Source: Watersipora subatra
Taxonomy: Eukaryota; Bryozoa; Gymnolaemata; Cheilostomatida; Watersiporidae
Assembly: GCF_963576615.1 (NCBI RefSeq)
Contig: NC_088717.1
Span: 13,832,108-13,896,107, forward strand
Length of the DNA stretch: 64,000 nucleotides
Reading direction: 5' to 3'
A model generated the notes under the pieces. It saw only the letters and a program-made list of their open reading frames with translations. It had not been told where the DNA came from and made no database searches. Of the stretch, positions 1-11,744 are shown piece after piece (position 1 is the first letter of the stretch; each line of letters begins with the position of its first letter). Both the position numbers and the translations under genes were made by a program.

Positions 1-477
1 TAAAATATAATACAGCCTGCATTGTAGGCAAGATTGCCTGGGCCTAAACTCGCAGCACCAACTTGGGAAAATTCTAAGCATGCTGTTGAAATGAAGCAAA
101 ATACTCAACAAAGAGCAGAGTATTTTATTGGGTATATACTGTAGGCTAGTTTTCTTGCTAGTCTGATATAAGTATGACATTTTCAGATTTACATCACTAG
201 CATGGCATAGCAATACTAGAGCTAAAAGTTCAATTTTTAGGTATTTAAAATATGTTGACAATTACATAAAATTGTTACTAAGGTTTGCAGAAAAAATAAT
301 CTAAAATGCATAACAGTTGGTTATCTGAATCTATTACATGGATTCAGATATACAGATGTACATTCAGATAATATATATCAAATATATACACATATTTATC
401 TATACAATATATATGTATATATATATTTTTTCTATAGATATTTATACACATACACCTACACATATTCTATATACATA
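1..477. other. AT-rich sequence, no gene seen
   Basis: No open frame of note, RNA gene or clear repeat is visible. Short runs of alternating TA occur at about 370-430. Confidence 0.5.
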
Positions 478-1165
478 CTAGCTGTACTACCTGGCATTGT
501 CCGGGTAATGAAAAAGTCTTTGAACAGAAAATTTATTTTTCTTTAACATATACAACATTTACCATTCTAACTTTCAAACTTTATATCATGAGTGAAGTGC
601 TTTTATATATGAGAAAAGTATTATGTACAGTTCAAATAAATTTAGAAAAAAAAATAAAACAACTGTAAAGGTTTTCAAACTTCTTCAAACAACTCTAAGT
701 ATTAAATTTCATAGCTAGAAAGAAGTGTTTTGTTGAAATAAAGTAGAAAAAAAATGTAAAGGTGTTTGAATGTAAGTGTAAAATTATTAGCAAGCATTTG
801 CTAAATATAGTCTGTTTTGCTATGATTACAATAAAAAATCATTTGGTATACAGTTATATGATTTTAGTTTCAGTTTTGGCCAGCAAAAATACCGTAGGCT
901 ATAGACGTACATAGAGCAGTATAGAAACCCATAGTAATTATTTAATGCCATCACCTCCTGGTAAAAATCATAATCATTAAAAATAGTAACAAAATCATAT
1001 GTTAACCTTAGTGACTATAGTTACCTACAATAATTTTAGTGCATTTTGTGGGTATGAGTTGCACACAAATGTGGAGAGTTCTTACTTAGTTCTTAGGTAT
1101 TTTAGTAAACTCAAAATTTTAATAAAAATGTTATCATTTATCCTGATCATTTATTTATTTTTTTT
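478..1165 (-). mobile_element. Non-autonomous Helitron, 3' end at 478
   Basis: Read on the minus strand, the element ends in a GC-rich imperfect hairpin (about 484-512) followed by CTAG at 478-481 and a T, the Helitron 3' signature (hairpin, CTRR, insertion 5' of T). The preceding 580 bases match, diverged, the plus-strand element ending at 38432. Shared landmarks include the Helitron-proximal A/T-rich 400 bases and the segment around 985-1060 (matching 37800-37930 reversed). No protein is encoded. The 5' end is unclear because a PLE tail and a TA microsatellite follow. Mobilisation by an autonomous Helitron transposase in trans is inferred from the family. Confidence 0.6.
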
Positions 1166-1167
1166 GT

Positions 1168-1200
1168 ATTCAACTGAAAGTTAAGTACAACTGTTCTACA
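1168..1200 (+). repeat. Inverted PLE tail fragment
   Basis: About 22 bases (CTGAAAGTTAAGTACAACT and flank) are the reverse complement of the PLE tail at 1376-1396. The fragment starts one base past the predicted hammerhead cleavage site of the PLE downstream and runs into a TA tract, making a small fold-back arrangement around the microsatellite. Confidence 0.5.
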
Positions 1201-1203
1201 AAG

Positions 1204-1345
<142 letters not shown>

Positions 1346-1393
1346 CTATATATTATATGTTAATAGTTATGTAAAATAGTTGTACTTAACTTT

Positions 1394-1440
1394 CAGCTAC
1401 TGGCAGTTTCATGACTTTTTCTGTCAATCATCAGGCTGCT
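1394..1440 (-). ncRNA. Hammerhead ribozyme (type I) in PLE tail
   Basis: On the minus strand the core reads CAGC, CUGAUGA, a stem II of UGAC/GUCA with an A-rich loop, GAAA, a very short stem III (ACU/AGU), then the cleavage triplet GUA and GCUG. CAGC pairs with GCUG to form stem I. An outer stem I pairing of UAGU with ACUA is also possible. Hammerheads with a minimal stem III are an established feature of Penelope-like elements. A U-U mismatch flanks stem II. Motif conservation supports the call; activity is inferred. Confidence 0.65.
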
Positions 1441-3413
1441 ACTAAAATTCAAGATGGCTACAAATATTCCCACCCTTTCCTTTGATTGGCTGATGTTCCC
1501 CTTGGCTGGCTGGTGGTACTTTTTCTTACTGATTGGTTGACTTCAAACTGAGCAAGGAGGTAATTCTTAAAATGTAGGCAAGTTGATATGATTTCTGATC
1601 GTTTGTAAAGTGTAGATGTTTTTGGTTTGTTAATAATATAAAACTGTTCTGGTAAGCGAAGGTTGCACTTTTTAGATCTGGTGTTGTATGAGCTTGCGTG
1701 TTTTAGAATGCTCCAATTTATTTTAAAGCTGTTATCTTTCAGGCTCCAAATATGCTTGCTAAGCTCAGTTGTGTTTTGTTACTGTTTTTGAAGCATGCTT
1801 TATGGTTGTGATGTCTAGTCTTGAAGTCAGTCTCGCAACGTAGGTCTCAGTGGTTTGTCTGTTGAGTCTAGTTATTGTAGCCTGGTACACTACAGTTTTT
1901 TGCAGGCAGTTTTGTTGTAAAGGGCATTCTGCTTTGTTCCTGTTGCTGCACTTTTTACTTTTATTGGTCGTGTTGTTGTTGAGCAATTTTTTGTTGTTCT
2001 TGTCTATGTTGCTTTTCATATTAGGCATTGTTAAGTAGATGACTTTCAATGTAATACAATTGAATATTTTGCTTAGCGAGTTGGTTTTTTGGAAGCTTTT
2101 ATCTACAACTGATACATGTAGGAACATTTTTGCTCCATTTGTTTGCACATTTGCATTGAATGGCGGGTTGTACCAGATAGTTTTAAGGGTCTTTTTCTTA
2201 TTGGTGTTACCATTGTTGTTTGGTGGCGTATATTTCAGCTCATAGTTGTAGCTGCTATTTATGAGTGCTGCTTGGTAAGGCTTTTTTGTACTATTAAACT
2301 CAGCGGCAGATGATGACAGGTTGCTGCGTCATCTGTTTATGTTTGCAGGTAAGTTTTTTGTGATTGCCGGTGGGTGGTTGCTCAGTTTGTGAACATATTG
2401 TATAGTGTTATTAGGTTTTGTGTAAGGCTTGTATGAGCTGGTATTTAGGTTTAGAGTTACATCCAAGAAATTAATACATTTCATGTTAGCTTCTATTGGG
2501 ATTTTTAAGCTGGTGTCATTGAAAATTTTACAGATCTGTTTTTTGTGTTTTCTATGTTGCCGGGTGTGTCTTTGCATATGGCTAGGCCGGTCGTCTCTGG
2601 AAAGTCCAGTGGTGTTTCTGATGTTTTTAGGTAGTAAGGATAGTAAGTAGGTGCCCACTAATTCACATGTCTTTGCCCCATCAAAGCTTTCTATTGTTAC
2701 GTCAAACATACTTGCTGAGTCTTTCTTTGTCCAAGCTTGGTTGTCATTAGTTAGGTCCGCGTTTTTAGTATGGATGATGATGTTCACTTGTTTTTAGGTA
2801 AAATCAGTGTGTTTTGCAGCAAACTTTAGTGACTTTTTTGAGTAGATCCAAGGTGATAGAAAAGTAGAAATTGCAGATGTCAAAAGAAATGAAGGATTCT
2901 TTGCTTGTTTCCTTTGTAGCTACAAACCAGTTGATGACTTTGTTAGTGTTTCGCCAAAGAGTAGCAGAAGTTTCATTACGAAGTATGCGGTTTATTTTCT
3001 TTAAGATTTGCTTGCTTACTTTTCCTAATTCTGGTTTATTGGGGCTTATGAGCTGATAGGTAGGGTGGTTTACGAAATTTGATTTGTGGTCTTTGACAGT
3101 TATGAGAGCATTCTTATGGGCTGTTTGTTCTATTCTGTTGTCAACATTAAGGCTTTTGGCAATTTGTTGGTCAGTTCTAGATATTTTTTCAATGTCTTGT
3201 GTATCTGCTTTCTTGTAGTTTTTATGTAACGTTGGATATTAGTGCATCTTTGTACTGTGCAGGTGTAAACTTATAGTAGTTTGTTGTCTAGTCTGCTTGA
3301 CTAAGACACTGTTGCTGTGTCTAACCGTTTTCACATATTTTTGTAGCGGCTGTTGAAAATGATTGGATCTGTTTTAAAATATTATGCTCTGTATCAATTT
3401 GATTAATTCAAAC
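1441..3413 (-). pseudogene. Penelope-like element: RT plus GIY-YIG endonuclease, decayed
   Basis: Minus-strand translation gives, in order, PLE reverse transcriptase landmarks: a KDHK..F segment near 3090, a VINWF segment near 2930, SFDICNFY near 2880, FDVTIESFDGAKTCELVG near 2690, an RDD active-site remnant near 2590, FLDVTLNLN near 2455 and SNHPPAI near 2370. A linker with IWYNPPF follows at about 2180, then a Cys-rich CPLQQNC motif with VVYQA and TYV of the GIY-YIG nuclease (about 1800-1950), then a C-terminal endonuclease tail to about 1570. Open stretches are 2329-2787 and 1765-2148; frameshifts and stops join the rest. RT and EN would copy the element RNA at a nicked target. This copy is dead: the RT box around RDD is altered and frames are broken. 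The hammerhead and TA tract lie at its 3' side. Confidence 0.85.
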
Positions 3414-3720
3414 TCAAATTGGGAAAGTTCCCGACAAGGTGGTGGGAACGTGATAAAGCTCTTGTAAAGTAATACAGTAATGAGTTATACCTTTGATAAA
3501 TAGTAGAGTCCTCACTCTCCAAGCTCCCAGCATAGAATGATCTCGTTTCAATCTTCCCAATTCCCTCTTCCTGTTGTTTGCGTGTCTTCTATCCTATTTT
3601 CATTCGTTCGAGTTCCAACTAAAGGTTGTTATTTTCTGTGAACGTAATGTTTACAGTAATTTGTATTTTGTCACTTTCTTCGTTTATTTTATAACTTCAC
3701 AATTCTTTTTTTTTCATTTG
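3414..3720. other. Spacer, nothing recognised
   Basis: Between the PLE and the Gypsy remnant; no coding or structural signal seen. It could hold the decayed LTR of the neighbouring Gypsy remnant, but no second copy was found to test that. Confidence 0.3.
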
Positions 3721-3721
3721 G

Positions 3722-4680
3722 TTATCCTGTCCTCCCACTCTCCTTAGTTATTCTGGCAGCGGTAATCTCTACAACTGACCTGAAGAGATCTAGATCATTC
3801 CCTCCTTCTTTCAGGCAAGCCTGCCATAATGGGGTAATGGGGTTACTAGCAACCGGCTTCCTATTCTCCATGGGTGGTGCTAAATTCAACAAGTATGTTA
3901 TGTTCTGGTATTCTTGCAGGTAATCGAACTCCTGCATAATTTTCTTCTCTTCGTCTTCTTCTTTTTCTTCTTATTGCCTCTTCTACATTCAATCTTGCTT
4001 CCAGACTGTTTGAAATAATAACAGTTTCCATTTAAAACCAAAACTGGTTATCTTATCCTACCTTTGGTACTAAAACAGCAAATAATTATTAGTAAGTCAA
4101 CATAATTGGTTCATCCCACACATGGTCATAAAAATTTGGTATAACTCACTAATCCGAGTTATAATAAATACAATCTTTGTGCAAATGTTCTTTCTTGACA
4201 ATTCTACCACCATGTGTTTTTTTAGATCTTCTCAGGCTATTATTTTTATTGCTCTCCGCGTCCGTATCCTCTTCAAATACTTTTTCCTGGGCTTCTTGTT
4301 GCTGTACTGTAAAAGCTTCCTCCGCTTCCACATTAGTACCGTCCTCAGCTTCAGAGCTGTTGTCATCTTTTTAAGATTTCGGTCCCTCTTGATAACTGGA
4401 TTTAGGTGTTCGATAAAAAAGAATTTCTCCCCTTGTACTAGAGTCACTGTCTGTGTCAATTTCCTTTTCTGTCTCTTTCGACTCCACATTCTCTGGTTTC
4501 TTCTTTAAATTTTCCTGTTTCTTCTAATAGTTCTGTCACTTCTTTGTACTAAGTAGGAGTCTGGTTCATTTGTTTTCCTAATAACTACTGTACTTAGTGG
4601 CTCTTCCGCGTTAGATGTTTGAATCCATACTTTGTCACCTGGCTTTAATTCCGTTAGTGACTTTGTATTTTACCTAACGT
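3722..4680 (-). pseudogene. Gypsy pol C-terminal tail, decayed
   Basis: Downstream of the integrase on the minus strand. The translation around 4500-4670 contains a segment resembling the beta-rich C-terminal region of Gypsy integrases (VWIQTSNAEEP, then SYLVQRSDRTIRRNRK). It is followed by a Lys/Glu/Ser-rich tail in several short frames (4149-4489). The 71-codon frame at 3722-3937 is colinear and may be the far tail or a following ORF; it has no recognised domain. No LTR could be identified. Confidence 0.5.
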
Positions 4681-5456
4681 CTAACCATTCTTTTTGTACC
4701 TTTTCAGCAGCTTGTTATTTTGTTGAAATCCCTGTATGTTCCCTGTATCTATGACAGGTACATGTAAGTTTGACCTAATCTTGCGGTTGTAGAACAACAC
4801 TGCTGGACTAGGTCTGCTTTCTAATTGGATTGTTCTGTACATTAAAAGAGCTGTATTGCAATCTTCTTCTTTACTCCACCAACTCTTTACAGATTGAATT
4901 ATCGTAACCGCTAAACCATTAAATTCTGGGTAAAGTGGACTGCTTGTCGTATGTTTAATTTGATGTTTAGTATCTCCTAAAATTTTGCGATGCATAACAT
5001 GATCCGTGGTCTGTTCTAAGTTCATACGGGTATCCTGTCCTAGAGAAAATCCTATGCATATGTTTCTTGTGATGTTTCTCCTTCCAGTAATGCTATCTCT
5101 ACCCATCTACTGTAATAGTAAACTAAAACCAAATAATTCTTACCAACAAAAGTAATTAAGTCGGATGCAACGACTTGCCATGGTCCTTGTGAAAGTTCAG
5201 TATTCCTTAACGATTGATGCTCTAGCTTGCTATATTTGATACATAGATCACAATTCTTTACCATCTCTTTTATGTCATTGCTCAACCTTGGCCACCGCAC
5301 TGACTTTCTTGCTCTCCTCAAACATCTGTTTACCCCTTGATGGCCTACGTGTATTTGTCCTAGAATGTCTTTCTTTTGTGATTTCGAGACCACCACTCTC
5401 CCTTGAAACATCAGCAAATCTTCATGTAAACTAAGATCCATTTTCACTGAATACAA
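4681..5456 (-). pseudogene. Gypsy integrase, broken in two frames
   Basis: The frame at 5052-5456 carries the integrase zinc-binding region (HVGHQGVNRCLRRAR, then WPRLSNDI and a NCDLC pair of cysteines) and the start of the catalytic core (WQVVASDLITF with the first Asp, then YYSRWVE). It shifts frame near 5100 into 4681-5106, which carries the rest of the core (SPLYPEFNGLA where the usual Gln-Ala-Asn-Gly region lies, WWSKEEDCNTALLMYR). Integrase inserts element cDNA into the chromosome. The spacing agrees with Ty3/Gypsy order RT-RNaseH-IN. The frameshift and lost residues make it inactive. Confidence 0.85.
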
Positions 5457-5945
5457 TAACTGTAATTCTGGGTTTTACTATCATTTGATTTTTTCTATCC
5501 TTTGGCCATCCCTTAACCACATGTGTCTTCACTAGCTGGTACTCTGGGTCAGTCTTTGCAGCCTGAACAAATGTATTTAACAGAATGTCCTTAAATCTTT
5601 CCTGAGTAGCCTCAGTAACTAGCCTTACATGCTCTTTTACCTCGTCTGCTTGCAAATCGTTCTCTTGAACTATTTGGGGCACCATTCCTGCCGGTGGTGA
5701 CAGTAAATCGGCAAGTATCATATCCTTTCCTGGAGTGTGGAATATCCAGTAATTATATCTCACCAATCCCATCCTGAATTTCTGGCATCTTAATGGCATA
5801 CTCGCTATATCAGATTCTCCCAACAACTTGACTAATGGCTTGTGGTCAGTTTCTATTTCAAAATGAGTGCCTACTAAAAATAAATCAAATTTTCACAAGC
5901 CCAAGTGATAGCAAGCACTTCCTTCTCTATCTGTAGTCTTACTAG
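5431..5945 (-). pseudogene. Gypsy RNase H C-terminus and connection, 5' truncated
   Basis: The minus-strand translation begins near 5945 with a segment like EVLAITWACEKF and continues HFEIETDHKPLVKLLGE, hallmarks of the Gypsy RNase H domain. It is followed by RFRMGLVRYNYWIFHTPGK and a linker into integrase. A frameshift lies near 5826. The element is cut at about 5945, where repeat R1 starts, so RT, protease, gag and one LTR are missing. Confidence 0.8.
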
Positions 5946-8060
5946 CCAAAACTGCAACTAATTTTACATGCTAATGCTTTTTACAACAACCTCCGAATGT
6001 TTTAAAAGTTCAGATTCTTTGCCATCTTACTATGGTAACAGGTGGAGATAACTACTATATCTAGTAAGCAAGCGCAATCATTCTTGATACCAGAATGTGC
6101 AAAACAAGAGCTTTTCATGGAGAGTGAATAGTACATTTGTGAAAAGCCCATGCAATAACTATGATGTGCAGATAAATTGAGTGCAGACATCCAGATATAT
6201 TCAATCTCATTAGGTAAGTGAAACTACCACAACAACACAGTTAGCATTCGCTAGAACATGTCTTCTCAGCAGACGTAAAGAAAATTTAATCTTTTTTTTT
6301 TTGCGGAATTCTGCACATAAATAATTGGTGAAACTAGCAATGTTTTTTGAGCATATCGTCAAGATAAAATCATCTTACTTCTATTTTTTGAGTAGACTAT
6401 TTTATTATAGTCTTCACCTTGTTCGTATTAAATACAATACGCTTTCCAAAGATTTTGAGCAACTTTGCAAACAAGGATCTGTTTATTGATTGATTTTCGT
6501 TAAGAAAAAACAAAACAGAATAACTTGTTGTACTAGTTTTTTCAATGATGGTACATAGTTTAAGAATTAAAGCTTTGGTTTATCTTCACATCTGTAGAAT
6601 ATCGTCCGATCAGTCCAAATCTGTTCATTGTTTTCAAGCCAGTCAACACGGGCTGTATAACATATGAGTCTCAAATAAAAAACATTGTTTAGCATCATAC
6701 ATTACAGGCACAGTAAAAGGAAAAGATCAAAAGACTTTAAGAGAGCATAGTTTTTCCAATGCTTATATATTTTTCACATTTCTAATCGCCTACTCAAACT
6801 AACCGAAAAATTTACTCAGTGCTGCAAAAAACACTATCTTTTCTATTTATTTGTCAGTATATTTAATTATGATATTTTTATTGTAGAGACACTAGAGTGC
6901 TAAATAACTTTGCAAATATCAAATAATTCTTTTTCAATATTTTAATATATTTAGTTTATTTCACAAAATAAATAAATTCATACAAAATATTTATAAAATA
7001 TTGTTATAAAATATAAAGTTTTATGATACATCAAACTGTGGGTGTTTTTGTTTTCATTCTAATCATATTCAGTAAAAACTATTATTACTTCAGTAAGACA
7101 TGAAACAAGATGGGTTTAAATTGTCTAAATATGTCGGAACTGAAATGACATCTTTACTCAGCTTTAACGTGAGAAAACATTTCTTATTTTTCATTTTTGT
7201 CATGTAAAAACACAATTTTAAGACTTGATTTCAATCTTTTTTAGTAAAAGTAAACATAACTTCTCCCTCACTAAGTTTAATCAGTTCAGCCTCTAGCTGA
7301 GTAAACTTAACTAAATGACTTAGTGAATTGACCATGTGTAGACAATTCCTATAAGTTGATATGAATGAATGACTATGTGTAGATAATTCCTATGAGTAGT
7401 CATGACTGAATGGATATGTATAAAGAAATTAGCTAAAGACTTACTTTGGGTACAACATTGTCTGACTTGTTCAGATAAAGTTGCACTGAATTATCTTTAG
7501 CTCACATTATTTGAACAACTTCACCCACTCCTTCTTCAGGCACTACTGGCAGAACTCTGGTAATTCTGGCAATTGATGCTTTTGGTACAGAATAGGAAAC
7601 TATGAGTTCATTCCTTTGCCAGTTTTTTGAAACCATGATCATTATTTTAGCTCTCTTAAAATAAAAAGTACTCGCTTTGAAGTTTGAATATATCAGTCTA
7701 TAGTAAAATGTTAAAAATCCAACAAACTTAAATCACTAGCGCTTCAACACTTGTACAGATAATTCAATGTGGCCCTATAAGATACACGTGATGTGAGAGC
7801 ATTGTTTTACTCTCAAACTTGTTTGCCACCTATCATGAACAGCCGGTGATGTACCTGCATTCATTGGTGGTACTCTAAGAGGCTGGGTGCTCCCAGAACC
7901 TACGGTACCAGCGGTGATCACGCAGTTAAAGAATTTTCTGCTTATAGACAAGAGTATCTTTTACGCAGAGAGTTAAGATGTGTTTTTAGGTCAAGTTTGA
8001 ATTAAGTCCTTTACCGTAATCAGAAATACGGATTAGTCAAAAAATTGAAATTCAGGAAAT
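5929..8060. repeat. Repeat R1 (related to R2 at 19.9-24.0 kb)
   Basis: A 2.1-kb block that matches, diverged but colinear, sequence at about 19885-23990 on the same strand. Shared landmarks include the start (TTACTAGCCAAAACTGC), a segment with AGTCAACACGGGCTGTATAA near 6640, the frame at 7495-7660, and a terminal segment near 8010-8035 in which CCGTA and TACGG can form a small hairpin. No terminal repeats, LTRs or known transposase were recognised. The conserved minus-strand frame is described separately. Confidence 0.7.
7455..7660 (-). pseudogene. Conserved R1 reading frame, unknown function
   Basis: The minus-strand translation from an ATG near 7642 shares a frame with the R2 copy at 23399-23677: ELIVSYSVPKASIARITRV, then a Glu/Gly/Val-rich stretch (EEGVGEVV), one in-frame TGA, then AKDNSVQL. 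The similarity continues to CCCAAA followed by GTAAGT at about 7440, which looks like a splice donor. The domain is not recognised. Co-conservation of the frame in two diverged copies suggests it once encoded the first exon of an element protein. Confidence 0.4.
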
Positions 8061-8323
8061 TGCATTCTGGGGGCGCAGGCTGAATAATAAACAATGATTG
8101 TGATGTGATGATCATCATTACATCGGCGAAATACTCATGCTTAAAAGGCTTGGCGTTATTAATTGGCACGGTTGATTACTACATTTAACGTAACTGTTAT
8201 TAAGCTGGCTTCAAACACGGCTATTGTTTTAGTGAAGATTTAGACTACTAGCTTACCAGGGAAGTTACTCAAATTCATTGGGTAATTATTTTATTACCTG
8301 TAGAACACCGGATGTTCATCTAG
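8060..8323 (+). mobile_element. Helitron 3' end fragment
   Basis: The plus strand ends TTATTACC, a decayed GC hairpin, then CTAG at 8320-8323 followed by T. The 70 bases before the end resemble 36325-36410, another Helitron-like end. Only a 3' fragment is evident; the 5' limit is arbitrary. Confidence 0.45.
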
Positions 8324-8344
8324 TTTCATTATAAAGCCATCATA

Positions 8345-9220
8345 AATTGATTTTACTATATATAACTATTGATTTTATTATATATAACTATTGATTTTAC
8401 TATATATAATTCTTGATTTTATTATATATAACTATTGATTTTATTATATATAACTATTGATTTTATTATATATAACTATTGATTTTACTATATATAATTC
8501 TTGATTTTATTATATATAACTATTGATTTTATTATATATAACTATTGATTTTATTATATATAATTCTTGATTTTATTATATATAACTATTGATTTTATTA
8601 TATATAACTATTGATTTTATTATATATAATTCTTGATTTTATTATATATAACTATTGATTTTATTATATATAACTATTGATTTTACTATATATAATTCTT
8701 GATTTTATTATATATAACTATTGATTTTATTATATATAACTATTGATTTTATTATATATAATTCTTGATTTTATTATATATAACTATTGATTTTATTATA
8801 TATAACTATTGATTTTATTATATATAATTCTTGATTTTATTATATATAACTATTGATTTTATTATATATAATTCTTGATTTTATTATATATAACTATTGA
8901 TTTTATTATATATAACTATTGATTTTATTATATATAACTATTGATTTTATTATATATAACTATTGATTTTATTATATATAACTATTGATTTTACTATATA
9001 TAATTCTTGATTTTATTATATATAACTATTGATTTTATTATATATAACTATTGATTTTATTATATATAATTCTTGATTTTATTATATATAACTATTGATT
9101 TTATTATATATAACTATTGATTTTATTATATATAACTATTGATTTTATTATATATAACTATTGATTTTATTATATATAACTATTGATTTTATTATATATA
9201 ACTATTGATTTTATTATATA
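8345..9220. repeat. 22-bp minisatellite, about 40 copies
   Basis: Head-to-tail copies of a 22-base unit (TATTGATTTTATTATATATA plus AC). Two main variants occur: one starting TATTG, the other starting TTCTTG, plus an ACTATA variant. The TTCTTG variant recurs about every third unit over much of the array, giving a higher-order period near 66 bases. Not CRISPR: there are no unique spacers. Confidence 0.97.
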
Positions 9221-9561
9221 GATTACTAGCAGATCTAAAACTTTGTAAAAAAAGACAAAACCAAAGATGGCATATATAAATCATTTAATATCAAATGACT
9301 TTTAAAATCTAAAAAATTTTTATGTTTTTATATGCATGTATACCATATCATAGATTCCATGTGAAGAAGTAAATCTTTTGTGAAAAAGTCAAAACTTTTG
9401 CAACCATTTGTTGCCACAATGGAATGTTAGTACGAATGATCTGGTTTACTGCATTATATATTACAAAGTAAAAATTACATGGTTTATGACTAGAAAGTTG
9501 CATCATTACCCTCTTTAAACTATTTTAGATAGAGTTTAACACAAACTTATATATGTGTATA
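9221..9561. other. AT-rich spacer, nothing recognised
   Basis: No gene, terminal repeat or RNA signal seen between the minisatellite and the short Helitron. Confidence 0.4.
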
Positions 9562-10050
9562 CCAGCTGAATGCCCAGTATTGTATAGGTAATAAAAAGGT
9601 TTGCACAGAGAATTTGTTTTTAATCAACATATTCTAAATTCCTTTTTTAAAAATTTTAAATGGAGGAGTTTGTTTATTTCTGTGTATGCGACAAGTTTAA
9701 TTAAGTTTATGTAATATATTCATATAGTCATAGCATTTGAAAAAAGTTCGGACACGGATTTTACTTTTGGCTAAATTTTTCTCTTAGTAAAATAATTTAA
9801 GCATGGTAGGTGAATTGTAAAGAGTAAGTATTTTAATCAATCGCCATTAAGTTTGACAGTTGTAATAAGCATTTGCACAATAATTCCATAACATGGCAAG
9901 TAGGCCGTGTGGGGTAGTGTATAGCACACATGTCTGCACCTTTGAAGTTTCAGAGTTGAATTCCAGTAGAAACGGTTTTTTCGCTCCTAAAACTTTGTTG
10001 CTACATGTGTATGTAACTGGACACACGAATGACAGATGACAGACAAACAA
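9562..10050 (-). mobile_element. Short non-autonomous Helitron
   Basis: The minus strand ends in CTGG at 9562-9565 followed by T, preceded by a weak GC hairpin and the same AT-rich lead-in seen at the other Helitron ends. The opposite end (10020-10045) contains CATCTGTCAT and TCCAGTTACA, also present near the start of the element at 37195-38432. A tRNA-like segment lies inside in antisense (9895-9975). The reading frame at 9847-10050 is incidental. Confidence 0.5.
9895..9975 (+). repeat. tRNA-like segment (decayed)
   Basis: Contains an A-box-like TGTGGGGTAGTG and, about 45 bases on, a B-box-like AGTTGAATTCC, in tRNA spacing. No intact cloverleaf is evident, so this is probably a tRNA-derived module of a repeat rather than a working gene. 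It lies antisense to the host Helitron. Confidence 0.4.
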
Positions 10051-10670
10051 ACACTGAAATTTATATTTACTAGTTATATAAATATATATGTTAGAATATA
10101 CTTTATTAGAAATAAGTTAAATTCAAACAAAAATGTTTTCTAAATTGCGCTATTGAAGAATCAGGAAAAAGGGCACCATCCAATAAAATGAAATAAATGG
10201 TTTAGAACATAATGTTTAAAATAACTTTCTCTGCTAAACGAATGGGTACTAAGTGAAGCAATGTTAAAGCAACTAGCAATGATATTTTTAAACTAATTGT
10301 TAGAGTTTGCATGCAATGTGATTATATCAGCTTCCAGTGTTATATGCATTGCATGCACATTGCCTATATCACACGTGATATTATGTTTGATATATCACAT
10401 TGTTTTATAACATAGCACAAGTTTAAGCCATAAACATTGTTACTCTGAGCTCAACAGTCAATGTTTACTACTTCTATATCCTTGGTCTGTGGCAGGCTCT
10501 ACCCACTTAAAGATCAGCTGATCGTGCATACTTTATGGTCGTGCTTAGCTGGCTAAATGCTTTTCAGTTGGCTGATTGTGAGTACTTGTGGCAGATTAGT
10601 GCAGGTTAGCCTAGCTGGCTAATGGTTAGTGTCCCCATCTGGATTGCTTAGTTGACTTTCACCACACACT
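10051..10670. other. Spacer, nothing recognised
   Basis: No gene found. A stretch with repeated TAGCTGGCTAA words at about 10540-10640 weakly resembles 28640-28740. Confidence 0.3.
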
Positions 10671-10862
10671 AGAGATGCTCTGATTCTAACTTCACCAGCC
10701 GATTCAGATGCCAATCCGATATACCGATTCTTATTGAAAAATAATCCGATTCAGATACCGATTCAGATCTTTTGTGTTGCATAGATAAGTTTTAATTTTG
10801 TTATACAAACATAATGCAAAGAAAATATAAATATTAATGTATTTATATGTTTGTATTTACGG
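10671..10862 (+). repeat. Interspersed repeat copy, hAT-like end
   Basis: About 190 bases match 51561-51759 in inverted orientation. The outer end AGAGATGCTCTGATTC is followed by several GATTCAGAT/ATCCGAT subterminal words. That style of end is typical of hAT-type DNA transposons, so a non-autonomous hAT fragment is the best guess. The second terminus and target duplication were not found. Confidence 0.4.
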
Positions 10863-10929
10863 AAAAAAATATATACATGTATACCCATTTTTAGAGACTT
10901 ACAATATTCAATAGCAGTTTATCTCTATA

Positions 10930-11744
10930 CTAGCTGCATTACCCGTCCACAGGAACAGATTCATGTACAGAATGAGGTTTATTGAGAGTTGTATTTCATA
11001 CTGTAAAAAAACTTCAAATATGCAGTCTACTGAAATTGTTGGGCTGATCAGACTGCATACACATATGCAATCATACAAGTCAATAATTTTGGGGAGAACA
11101 ATGAAAATCTGCAATGTGTTTTACAGCTAGTTTACAATGCATCGGTCTCAAACCACTCAAATCGGATTCGTCGTAATTTTGTACACAGAAGTGATAATGA
11201 AATTGACATTGCTAGGCAAACTGAAGTTGTGCAAACTGGCAGTATTGAAAAATTGTGCATGTTTTTAGAAATTCTACAAAATATTTTGCTATTTTACTGC
11301 TGAGCTATCACATGCATTTATTGAATTGAGACTTCTACATGCTTGAAACACTAATCATGACTCACCAGTTCTTCGCCTATAGCCTGTGTTTTGACATGGT
11401 ATATACAAACTGTGCAGCAGTAATGTGGTAGTGTTGATAAAATTTATTATCAGTGAATTTACACAAATAAAAGCACAGACAGTATGATGTCAAAGCAGAT
11501 ACAGCATTAGCACCTTACAATAATAAAACAAAACGCCAACGTGATAGCCTTTTTATGAGACACAATAAGGAAAACAAATGCATGAAAGTATATATACATG
11601 TATGTATACTGAAAAATATGCTAGAAAATGCTGCATGTAGATAAAATGTAGGTGTAGCAGTACATGGAGAACCTAGCATGACATAACAATAACATAATAT
11701 TAATTCAATGCAAGCATGAAATAACAATAACACAATGTTAATTC
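10930..11744 (-). mobile_element. Helitron 3' region and terminus
   Basis: Non-coding 3' part of the Helitron whose helicase lies at 11745-13195. On the minus strand it ends GGGTAATGCAG then CTAG (10930-10933) and T. Bases 10934-11440 match 61450-61940 closely, so the two elements are one family. Confidence 0.7.

Noticed and set aside
4122..4508. Phe/Leu-rich 128-codon plus-strand ORF resembling a membrane protein
   Set aside because: It is the antisense of the Lys/Glu-rich Gypsy pol tail, which produces false hydrophobic frames.
8345..9220. CRISPR-like regular repeats
   Set aside because: Units are contiguous 22-mers with no unique spacers, in a eukaryotic context.
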